Assembly (NCBI GenBank): GCA_964518335.1
Contig: CAZFDT010000096.1
Coordinates: 1 to 19,397 of the forward strand
Direction: 5' to 3'
From: CAZFDT01 sp964518335
GTDB taxonomy: Bacteria > Planctomycetota > Phycisphaerae > Phycisphaerales > Phycisphaeraceae
Length of the DNA: 19,397 nucleotides
Below are positions 7,937 to 14,684 of the stretch, in pieces. A model generated the notes under the pieces. It saw nothing but the letters and a program-made list of their open reading frames with translations. It had not been told where the DNA came from and made no database searches. Numbering within the stretch: position 1 is the stretch's first letter; each line of letters starts with the position of its first letter. A program made the position numbers and the translations under genes.

Positions 7937-8125
7937 CGCAGGCTTATCAGTCTGAACGCATGGGTACTGCGGGCTCTCGTTGTCGGGTCAGCGACCGTCA
8001 GGCAGGTCCCACGCATCAACCGGTGGTGGGTGTCATGGATGGAGGGCGGATGGCATGCTCATCATGACATCGCCCCTCGAAGGACGACGCGTACCGACCG
8101 CCGACATGCCCAGGGAGTTGTGGTC

Positions 8126-8827
8126 GTGAATCTTCCTCATGTGCTGATCCATCATGGTGCCGGGACGATCTCCGAGCCACTTGAAGTCTGTTTGCGTCGC
8201 TTTGGGTTTGAGGTCGGGTATGTGACGGCAAAGCACATGTCGCAGCTTGATGAACTGGACGCGCAGGTGCTTTACCTGCCAGGTGGCTGGTACACTTTTG
8301 ATCAAGCGACCAGGACGGCGATCCGCGCGTTCGTCGATCGCGGCGGTGGCTGCGTGGGCACGTGCGCGGGCGCGTACAACGTCGCAGGCGATCTAGCGCT
8401 GATCCCTGGCCGCGTCCTTCGCCCCAACATTCGTGGCCGACTTTGCATCGAGCCGCAGCAGGGCGATCATCCTCTATTGCGCGGCGTCGTGAAACGATGC
8501 ACTCGCCACTGCGACCGACAGTGGGAACCGATCGCGATGACGTATCTTGGTGGGCCGTTCATTCTGCCCAAGGATTCGTCGGCGATCGTGGCGAGCTACG
8601 ACGTGGAAGGCGAAATCGGCGCTCTGGTCGCCGCTGCGATGGGCGAGGGCCGCGCGGTGGCGATCTGCGGGCATCCCGAATTGCCTCTGGCGAAGCTGCC
8701 TGATGCCGATCCGATCGTTCTTCAAGGCCGTGACAACGTGTTGGCGTTTCAGGGCGATGCATCGCGCATCATCAGCAACGCGGTGCTATGGGCGGCCGGT
8801 CAGGAGCGCATGATCGCTGACCTGTAA
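8126..8827 (+). CDS. BPL_N-domain / class I glutamine amidotransferase-like protein
   Basis: The 233-aa product resembles the stand-alone BPL_N domain (N-terminal domain of yeast-type biotin protein ligase), a DJ-1/PfpI and class-I glutamine-amidotransferase-like fold. Visible are VLYLPGGWYTF at 48-58 and the nucleophile elbow GTCAGAY at 78-84 with Cys80. The biochemical role of bacterial stand-alone members is not known to me. I place the start at GTG 8126, preceded by GGGAG (8113-8117) at 8 nt, because similarity begins at once with NLPHVLIHHGAG. The frame is open further upstream (to 7934), so a longer form cannot be excluded. The M14-like gene begins 30 bp downstream, so it is probably the first gene of the operon. 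No signal peptide is visible. Confidence 0.7.
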   Translation: MNLPHVLIHHGAGTISEPLEVCLRRFGFEVGYVTAKHMSQLDELDAQVLYLPGGWYTFDQATRTAIRAFVDRGGGCVGTCAGAYNVAGDLALIPGRVLRPNIRGRLCIEPQQGDHPLLRGVVKRCTRHCDRQWEPIAMTYLGGPFILPKDSSAIVASYDVEGEIGALVAAAMGEGRAVAICGHPELPLAKLPDADPIVLQGRDNVLAFQGDASRIISNAVLWAAGQERMIADL

Positions 8828-8857
8828 TCGATTGATCCGATTGTTGAAAGTTACACC

Positions 8858-10054
8858 ATGCCCACCGCAACTGATTTCTCGATTCTGCAACAGAAGTTCG
8901 GAGACCTGAGTCGGTTCGAGGCCTGCCCGCCTTTCTGGGTACCCAAGCCCGAACAGGCGATGCCGATGATCGAGGAGCTCAAGCAGGCGACCGTGCGCAC
9001 GATCGGGCGGAGTCTCGCTGGCCGCGAGATCATCGCTTTGGAGTATGGCGACAAGGAGTGGCTCGAAACACAGACGGACAACCTGCACTCGGCGATCGCC
9101 TCGAAGATCGTGCCGTGCGATCAGACCGAGATATTCCCTTCGGCCTTCTACGGCTCGAAGCGACGAAGCAGACCTGTGCTCGTGCTGCAAGGCGGGATTC
9201 ACGGCGGCGAGTTGACTGGCACGGTCGCATCACTGAACCTCTGTCAAATCATCGAAACCGGCAAGGATCTGCGCGGCAAGGCTTGGCCAACGCTTGCGGA
9301 GACAGCGCGCGGCGTTCGCCTGTTGGTGATCCCATGGCTGAACCCCGATGGTGTTGCTCGCTGGCCGCTGGCAAATCCGACCGCGGCGACCGGAGAGATG
9401 TCGAGCCTGTGCATGCATGGCCTGAGACTCGACGGCACACCCTACCGCTATCCCCAGGACAAGGCCATACAGCCGATTCCGCTGGATAAAACCGCCTACA
9501 TGGGCGCGTACTACAACGACCAGGGTGTCAATCTTCAATACGACTTGTGCATGCCCCATCGCCAGCCTGAGACGATCGCGTGGATGGAGTATTACCTGTC
9601 CGAGCGCCCCGATGGCGTGGTGATCTGGCACTGCAACGCGGGGACCATGATGGGCCCGCCCGAGTATTACCTGCCCGTCGGCATGCAGCATGAGGTGAGC
9701 AGGTTGGCTGGCGCGATCCGCAGCCGCATCCTGCGCGAGGGCTTCAACTCGCAGAGGGGATACCCGGTCTCGCGTCTGGCGCTCGCGGGCCTGCCAAGCA
9801 TGGGCAAACCACACATCGATCAGATGACGGCCACGTACCTTGTCGCCGGCGCCTTGCCGATGATGTGTGAGCTGCCGTCGGGCGGCATGGACGCGCCGTA
9901 CTCTCTCGATGACATGCTCGACTTGGGCCTGATCACCCTTGAAGAGATCCTCATCTATGCCCACACCGACGGTCTGCGACCCTATGAAACGTGGGAGAAG
10001 ACCAAGCACCAAATGCAACTTAAGAAGGAGAAAGTCAACGCTCAAGAGCGGTGA
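8858..10054 (+). CDS. Atypical M14-family zinc carboxypeptidase-like protein
   Basis: The 398-aa protein has the M14 zinc site: HGGE at 115-118 (H115, E118) and a third ligand H258 in VIWHCNAG. NPDG (162-165) and a candidate general base E338 in MMCELPSGG are also present. Canonical carboxypeptidases have an NR pair after GVDL that binds the substrate's terminal carboxylate. Here the equivalent stretch is GVNLQYD (223-229), with no Arg, so the substrate is probably not an ordinary peptide C-terminus. Deacylation or amide cleavage of a small molecule is an inference. It starts 30 bp after the BPL_N gene and ends 9 bp before the oxidoreductase gene, a tight operon. The Shine-Dalgarno is weak (GAAAG, 8 nt). 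No signal peptide is seen, implying cytosolic action. Confidence 0.75.
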   Translation: MPTATDFSILQQKFGDLSRFEACPPFWVPKPEQAMPMIEELKQATVRTIGRSLAGREIIALEYGDKEWLETQTDNLHSAIASKIVPCDQTEIFPSAFYGSKRRSRPVLVLQGGIHGGELTGTVASLNLCQIIETGKDLRGKAWPTLAETARGVRLLVIPWLNPDGVARWPLANPTAATGEMSSLCMHGLRLDGTPYRYPQDKAIQPIPLDKTAYMGAYYNDQGVNLQYDLCMPHRQPETIAWMEYYLSERPDGVVIWHCNAGTMMGPPEYYLPVGMQHEVSRLAGAIRSRILREGFNSQRGYPVSRLALAGLPSMGKPHIDQMTATYLVAGALPMMCELPSGGMDAPYSLDDMLDLGLITLEEILIYAHTDGLRPYETWEKTKHQMQLKKEKVNAQER

Positions 10055-10063
10055 CGAACTGCA

Positions 10064-11305
10064 ATGACACGAAAACACAGGATTGGCGTTATTGGTGCCG
10101 GTGCTCGCGGCGAGACCTTTGCCCGGCAGCTTCATCGCGGGACTTCCCGAGCCGAGTTGTTTGGTGTATGCGATATCGACTGTGATCGGCTGGAAAAGTT
10201 CTGCGACTACTGCGAACTCACCGGCGTAAGCAAGTTCACCGATCCCGAGGAATTCTTCGCCTCGGCGGAAATGGATGGCGTGATCATCACCACGCCGGAG
10301 TTTACCCATGCCGATGTGGCGGTCCTGGCGATGACTGCAGGCAAGCACGTCTATCTCGAGAAACCGTTAGCGCACGCACTCGAAGACTGTTACCGCATCA
10401 TTAAGTGCCAGCGAGAGACTGGGATGACTGCGTATGTCGGATTCAATCTGCGCGCCTCGCCCGAGCGTCAGAAGCTCAGGGACATTGTTCGCGCGGGCGT
10501 CGTGGGCCAGATCATTCACATCCAGGGGCTCGAGCAGTTGCAGGTCGCGCATGGTGCTTCATTCATGCGGCGATTTCACCGCAAGAGCGCGAACTCCGGT
10601 GGGCTGCTCAATCACAAGTGCTCGCACGACTTGGACATCATGCTCTGGACCATCGGGCATGAGCACCGTGTCCGGCGGATCAGCAGCTTCGGTGGGACCA
10701 ATATCTACACGCCACAGAAGCGGCCAGCTCAGTACTGCCACCAATGTCCTGTCGACATCTACAGCACATGCCCACACAAGGATCAGGCGGGTTTCGTTTT
10801 TCCGGTGGGCGGAAAGCACCCAATTCACCACCGCGACAGCCATCGCTATGGGGCAGATCAGTGCGTCTTCAACGACGACAAGGATCTGGTGGACAACCAG
10901 ACGGTCATCATGGAATGGGAACACGGGGTCCGTGGCACGTTCATGCTGCAGATGTTTCAGGCTCGAGGCGCGCGCGAAACACGCGTCTGGGGCGAGCACG
11001 GCTTCATCGAGCTCGACGGCCTGCACGACAACGCCCTGCGTGTGGTCATGACCGATGGCGGCGATTGCACCACGCACACCTTTGGCAAGCGCATCGGCGG
11101 GCATGGCGGCACCGACCCGCTCATGATTAACAGATTCCTCGACGCCATCGAAGGGCGGGGCGACGCCGACTCAGGTCTTGAAGCCGGGCTTGCCGCCAGC
11201 CTGGTTGCGGTCAAGGCCGACGAAGCCCGCATGACCGGCAGGGTCGTCGATATCGAGCCAGAAGCCTACTGCCCGCTGCCTCACGGCATGTTGACCCACG
11301 CCTGA
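10064..11305 (+). CDS. Gfo/Idh/MocA-family oxidoreductase with Cys cluster
   Basis: The 413-aa protein begins with a Rossmann fold, IGVIGAGARGETF, whose dinucleotide loop GAGARG spans 11-16. It contains the family signature EKP at 99-101 and the catalytic-region HKCSHDLD at 184-191, where H188 and D189 are the usual active-site pair. It should oxidise or reduce a sugar or cyclitol with NAD(P). An insert carries C225, C228 and C236 (YCHQCP, then STCPHK), a pattern seen in one subgroup of the family and possibly metal-binding. The gene follows the M14-like gene by 9 bp and precedes the GH20-like gene by 75 bp. It is only distantly similar to the second oxidoreductase in the window (13391-14434). 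Confidence 0.88.
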   Translation: MTRKHRIGVIGAGARGETFARQLHRGTSRAELFGVCDIDCDRLEKFCDYCELTGVSKFTDPEEFFASAEMDGVIITTPEFTHADVAVLAMTAGKHVYLEKPLAHALEDCYRIIKCQRETGMTAYVGFNLRASPERQKLRDIVRAGVVGQIIHIQGLEQLQVAHGASFMRRFHRKSANSGGLLNHKCSHDLDIMLWTIGHEHRVRRISSFGGTNIYTPQKRPAQYCHQCPVDIYSTCPHKDQAGFVFPVGGKHPIHHRDSHRYGADQCVFNDDKDLVDNQTVIMEWEHGVRGTFMLQMFQARGARETRVWGEHGFIELDGLHDNALRVVMTDGGDCTTHTFGKRIGGHGGTDPLMINRFLDAIEGRGDADSGLEAGLAASLVAVKADEARMTGRVVDIEPEAYCPLPHGMLTHA

Positions 11306-11370
11306 TGATCACGTGCCTCACGCCATACCGTTCACCGCAGAACCGCGGGCGACTTGAGCCGGCCTCACCA

Positions 11371-11375
11371 AGGAG
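11371..11375 (+). promoter_or_regulatory. Ribosome-binding site deciding the GH20-like start
   Basis: AGGAG lies 5 nt before ATG 11381. An upstream in-frame GTG (11354) would place this site inside the coding sequence, so the internal ATG is preferred. Confidence 0.8.
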
Positions 11376-11380
11376 ACCCC

Positions 11381-12958
11381 ATGAGCAAAGCCCTGATCTG
11401 CGGTATTCACCTGGATCTCAAGTATCTGATATCCAGCAAGGCCTACCTCAACGACTGGGTTCGCCAGTTGCCTCAGCTTGGCGTTAACACGTTGTTGATC
11501 GAATACGAGGACAAGTTTCCCTATCAGAAGTACCCCTTTCTGCAACATTGCGACGCGTTCACTCCTGGGGAGCTTCGGCAATTCCTGACGATCGCACGGG
11601 AGGCGGGCTTACGGATTATTCCACTGGTCCAGACGCTCTCGCATCTCGAGTTCGCGTTGGCGCATCCACAACTTGCCCATCTGCGTGAAGCCCCGCACAT
11701 TCCCACCCAACTGGACCCAACCAACCCACAGGCGATCCCATTCGTGCGCGATCTGATCCAGGAAGTGTTGGCTTACCACCAGGAGGATGAGTGGTTTCAC
11801 CTTGGTGCGGATGAGGCATGGCACCTGGGGTGGAATGAACGGACGAAAAAGCTGGTTGAGCGAATTGGGGTCATTGGCTTGTGGAGCGATCATGTCGGGA
11901 AAATGGTTCGCTGGATGATGCAGGAGCATGGCAAGCGATCGATAGTATTTGACGACACTTTTTGGCCAGCGCCGGACAAGATCGCCGACTCCGCCCTGCC
12001 CAAGGAAACAATCCTGATGGTCTGGAGCTATGGCGTAACAGACCTGATGGTTCAGAAGAAGGTTGACGAGCATGGCGGCGAACTGGGCACAACTAACGGC
12101 AAGTTGCGCCAAGTGGACGCCTATCACAAGGCAGGCTATGAAACCATCGCCGCGCCTTGTTTGAACTGGGGAACGCTACTGCCACGACATGACCACTGCC
12201 TCAAAAACACCAGCGCATTGGCGCAGAAGGTTCAGATGAGCGGCATGATGGGCATCATCAACACGGCATGGTCTGTCTTCCATACGCTGCCACACGCTCA
12301 GCATCTGCATATCGCCGCGACGGCAGTCATGTTGAAAGATCCCAAGTCGCCGCTTGAGCGAAGCTGGCAGGATGATTTCCTTACCCGAAGATATGGAGTG
12401 AAGTCACAAGGCGTGGCTGAGGCTCTGGCGGTGCTCAGTGAAGTGTGGGAGCATGGCGTTGATGGGCTGCCGCGTCCGGTGACGCCGATCATCTACGGCT
12501 ACATGGACATGGTGATGCACTTCAAGTCGCTCGATGAGCGGCGGGCGCGGGGTTCCTATCCGCTGGATTGGAACGAGATCGACTTTAACGCCATGTTCGG
12601 CCGCAAGGTGCAACTGCTGCGCGATGACGACGGTAAAGTAGCCGTTTCGCACAAGCTTCACGAGCTGATGGCCGAGTATGAACGGTGCACGCCGATTGTT
12701 CAGGAGTTCATGAACAAAGCACTGAACCATCAGCAGGAGGCGGCATACTATGCGGTGGCTGTCGAAATGAAGCTGCTTCACAGCCGGGTGCTTGGACACC
12801 TGGTCTTGGGTGAAGGTGACGGCGCTGCGCTGGCAGAAACATGGAAGGCAATTGGGCCTCGTCTGAAACGCGTGCTCACTCCGCTGATGGAGGAGTACTC
12901 GCGTGAATGGGCTATGCGGATTTGGTGGGAGCCGACCGCAGTGGCGCTGAGCGCATGA
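11381..12958 (+). CDS. GH20-like glycoside hydrolase (beta-N-acetylhexosaminidase type), cytosolic
   Basis: The 525-aa protein starts directly with a TIM-barrel strand (ALICGIHLDLKY). It carries the GH20 catalytic Asp-Glu pair at D144-E145 in WFHLGADEAWHLG. GH20 enzymes use the substrate's 2-acetamido group in catalysis, so an N-acetylhexosaminide substrate is likely. There is no signal peptide and no N-terminal GH20b domain. The last 200 residues or so look helical and unlike standard GH20 accessory domains. Being cytosolic, it would act on an imported oligosaccharide or glycoconjugate. It is the last gene of the plus-strand operon, 75 bp after the oxidoreductase, with its own strong ribosome-binding site. 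No clear terminator follows: only a 6-bp stem at 13012-13028 without a T-run. Confidence 0.8.
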   Translation: MSKALICGIHLDLKYLISSKAYLNDWVRQLPQLGVNTLLIEYEDKFPYQKYPFLQHCDAFTPGELRQFLTIAREAGLRIIPLVQTLSHLEFALAHPQLAHLREAPHIPTQLDPTNPQAIPFVRDLIQEVLAYHQEDEWFHLGADEAWHLGWNERTKKLVERIGVIGLWSDHVGKMVRWMMQEHGKRSIVFDDTFWPAPDKIADSALPKETILMVWSYGVTDLMVQKKVDEHGGELGTTNGKLRQVDAYHKAGYETIAAPCLNWGTLLPRHDHCLKNTSALAQKVQMSGMMGIINTAWSVFHTLPHAQHLHIAATAVMLKDPKSPLERSWQDDFLTRRYGVKSQGVAEALAVLSEVWEHGVDGLPRPVTPIIYGYMDMVMHFKSLDERRARGSYPLDWNEIDFNAMFGRKVQLLRDDDGKVAVSHKLHELMAEYERCTPIVQEFMNKALNHQQEAAYYAVAVEMKLLHSRVLGHLVLGEGDGAALAETWKAIGPRLKRVLTPLMEEYSREWAMRIWWEPTAVALSA

Positions 12959-13390
12959 GTCCACAGCTGGAAATTGCTGGCGGCTGAACTGGCGTGACAC
13001 GTATCTTACTTGAACGCCGTAAGCGTTCTGTGATCCCTGCACTTGCCCACACATTATGCTACGATGCCCCATAGCTTGACCCCGTAGCCAGTCATGTTCT
13101 CGGCCGCCCTCGATCGACTCCTGCACCGCTCAACCGTCTTCAGTATCCAGCGACAGCTACCGCATCGCCGACAAACGCCGCGCCGGCCGTCATGCTGAGC
13201 CGGGTCAACCCTGACGATCACTCGCCGCTAAAGGAGAAATTGTCAAGAGTCGTGGATGAGCCGTTGAGCAGGCGGCATGTTTGACTCCGTCGGTGAAGGG
13301 GATGCGGCGAGGACATCGCTCGAGAGTCGTCCTTGGCTCAAATCATGCCCATCGGCACTCACGCGACATGCAGATGAATGTCCGTAGAAT
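12959..13390. other. Convergent intergenic stretch with IS debris
   Basis: This 432-bp stretch lies between two convergent genes. It contains a 6-bp stem (GAACGC 13012-13017, GCGTTC 13023-13028, loop of 5) lacking a T-run, and an IS21-type remnant described separately. I see no intact gene. Confidence 0.5.
13094..13214 (+). pseudogene. IstB (IS21-family helper ATPase) C-terminal remnant, frameshifted
   Basis: The frame from 13094 reads SAALDRLLHRSTVFSIQ to 13150. After a frameshift the next frame (from 13152) reads DSYRIADKRRAGRHAEPGQP and stops at 13214. Joined, this is the well-known IstB C-terminus (DRLLHR, then a GDSYR-like motif and a KRRAG tail). The two missing bases at the join and the absence of the ATPase core upstream mark it as a fragment. 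AAATTGTCA (13237-13245), about 23 bp after the stop, would fit an IS21-type right end (TGACA inward), but the partner end is absent. Confidence 0.6.
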
Positions 13391-14434
13391 CTAGACCTGT
13401 GGACAGAGCGCTCGACACTGCTCGAGTACGGTCAGGCATCGTCGCACGCTCTGTACTGTGACACGCAATGACGTGCCCTGCGTTATCGCGCCGTGCACAT
13501 CTCGGTAAAGCCGACAGGCGGGTGTCTGTCCGGGCAGAGGGACGGTGGAACCCCACTGATGCTCTGTGGCCTCAAAGTTCTCAACGGCGTAGCTGCGGCC
13601 GGCCGCCGGTCCGGAATCGGCTGAACGAGGCGGTGCGAGCGACGTATCCACAGTTTTCCACTGAAGATGTCCCTTCGTCCCCACGAGTCCTCCCTGCGAT
13701 CCCATTACCAACCATTCCGATTGGGGGTAGACACAAGCTGCGGAAATCATCACCTCGATCAGTGGGGCTTGTGGGGCCTTCAGAAGAATTACGACGTGGT
13801 CTTCGGTGTCGCCGCAGCTCAACACGCGGTCGAGATGGCAGAAAACATGTGGTTCAGCGGGACCCAGTAGATCCAGCGCCCGGTCCAAAAAGTGCGGCCC
13901 GGCGTTATTCAGCGATCCGCCGCCATGTGCTGCGAGTGTCTGCCAATCCCAACGCCGCGTAAACTGGGACATCGCCATACGTATGTGGACGATGCGGCCG
14001 AGCTGGCCGGAATCAATGATCTCACGGATCTTCTCGAACGCCGGATCGTAGCGGAGATTATGAAAAGGCGCAAGAACCCGGTTCGCTTGCTGCGCGGCCA
14101 CAACCATCCGGTCCAGATCCGCAACCGTCAACGCCACCGGCTTCTCACACAGTACGTGCTTGCCCGTAGCGAAGGCAGTTTCAACATGGTTGGCATGAAG
14201 TGAACTGGGCGTAGCCACCACGACCAGATCAACCCCTGGATCATTACACAGTCCATCGACACTGTCATACGCGCGACAGTTGAATCGGGCAATCGCCTCA
14301 TCCCGGCGTGTTGGATCGGCGTCGCACACCGCAGCAACTCTGAACAGGTCAGGAAGTTGGCTAATTGTCGGAGCGTGAATGTTCCAGCCACTGCGACCCA
14401 ACCCCGCAATTCCCACTTGAATTTGCGTGACCAC
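13391..14434 (-). CDS. Gfo/Idh/MocA-family oxidoreductase
   Basis: The 347-aa protein has an N-terminal Rossmann fold with IGLG-type loop GLGRSG at 11-16. It carries the EKP signature at 97-99 (HVLCEKPVALT) and the active-site region NAGPHFLDRALDLL with H181 and D184. It is a probable NAD(P)-dependent sugar or cyclitol dehydrogenase; the substrate is unknown. The frame is open upstream to 14566, but the GTG at 14434 is preferred: AAGGAG lies 6 nt upstream and the Rossmann strand begins right after it. The gene follows the DUF6785-type membrane protein by 250 bp on the same strand. The gap contains copy 3 of the 29-nt repeat, so it may have its own promoter or control site. A CATACGTATG palindrome (13976-13985) lies inside the coding region. 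Confidence 0.88.
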   Translation of the reverse strand: MVTQIQVGIAGLGRSGWNIHAPTISQLPDLFRVAAVCDADPTRRDEAIARFNCRAYDSVDGLCNDPGVDLVVVATPSSLHANHVETAFATGKHVLCEKPVALTVADLDRMVVAAQQANRVLAPFHNLRYDPAFEKIREIIDSGQLGRIVHIRMAMSQFTRRWDWQTLAAHGGGSLNNAGPHFLDRALDLLGPAEPHVFCHLDRVLSCGDTEDHVVILLKAPQAPLIEVMISAACVYPQSEWLVMGSQGGLVGTKGHLQWKTVDTSLAPPRSADSGPAAGRSYAVENFEATEHQWGSTVPLPGQTPACRLYRDVHGAITQGTSLRVTVQSVRRCLTVLEQCRALCPQV

Positions 14435-14440
14435 CGAAAT

Positions 14441-14446
14441 CTCCTT
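14441..14446 (-). promoter_or_regulatory. Ribosome-binding site deciding a GTG start
   Basis: On the minus strand AAGGAG is 6 nt upstream of the GTG at 14434. It supports that codon as the start of the oxidoreductase rather than the upstream ATG at 14566. Confidence 0.8.
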
Positions 14447-14546
14447 ATCTCTTGCCCAATATGTGCAGAGCACCCTACCAGAATCGCCGGTCGGATGCCT
14501 AGCTTGGCAAGGTCCCGGTTCTGCTGGACGTTCGTGAAGTGCGTGA

Positions 14547-14575
14547 TGTCTCGCGTTACAGTTCAAGTGGGGTCA
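14547..14575 (-). promoter_or_regulatory. 29-nt repeat, copy 3, upstream of second oxidoreductase
   Basis: This copy matches copy 2 (7325-7353) at 23 of 29 positions, including the identical 13-mer ACAGTTCAAGTGG (14558-14570). Looser similarity continues to about 14625 (TTTGTGAATGGG here against TTTGGTGATTGGG at copy 2, then TGACC in both). It starts 113 bp upstream of the oxidoreductase GTG, nearly the same distance as copy 2 from its gene. Confidence 0.55.
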
Positions 14576-14684
14576 TCCGTGTCGGCTTTGTGAATGGGAA
14601 TGACCGAGTTGCCACGACTGTGGTCGTTCGCCCTCCCACACTACCGGTTCCCAACAACTGCGGGCGATACACGAGTGCTCCTAT

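Larger units (their letters stand above)
7223..8125. other. Divergent intergenic control region
   Basis: This 900-bp stretch separates the minus-strand xylan operon from the plus-strand BPL_N/M14/oxidoreductase/GH20 operon. I find no gene in it. From left to right it holds the second 29-nt repeat copy (7325-7353), a minus-strand promoter with a 12-bp palindrome (7530-7558), an AT-rich patch (about 7624-7662), a 7-bp dyad (7673-7690), a 10-bp inverted repeat fused to a plus-strand promoter (7740-7787) and a 6-bp hairpin (7921-7936). The reading frame of the downstream gene stays open back to 7934, but that extension has no family similarity that I recognise. Confidence 0.6.

Noticed and set aside
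7848..8193. Imperfect repeat of CCGAGCCACT-type sequence near 7848 and 8168
   Set aside because: Alignment needs several gaps and one copy is coding sequence. There is no shared context.
9230..10348. 372-codon open frame on the minus strand
   Set aside because: It runs across both the M14-like and oxidoreductase genes in antisense. Neither its composition nor its content suggests a protein.
13012..13028. Possible terminator after the GH20-like gene
   Set aside because: The stem is only 6 bp and no T-run follows on either strand, so it does not meet the criteria for an intrinsic terminator.
13976..13985. CATACGTATG palindrome resembling the xylan-operon palindrome
   Set aside because: It lies deep inside the oxidoreductase coding sequence, only 10 bp match, and no promoter is near. 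Chance is likely, though a genome scan could revisit it.
14600..14625. ACGAC/GTCGT stem as terminator of the membrane-protein gene
   Set aside because: It has a 5-bp stem with no T-run, and it lies within the region of similarity around repeat copy 3.
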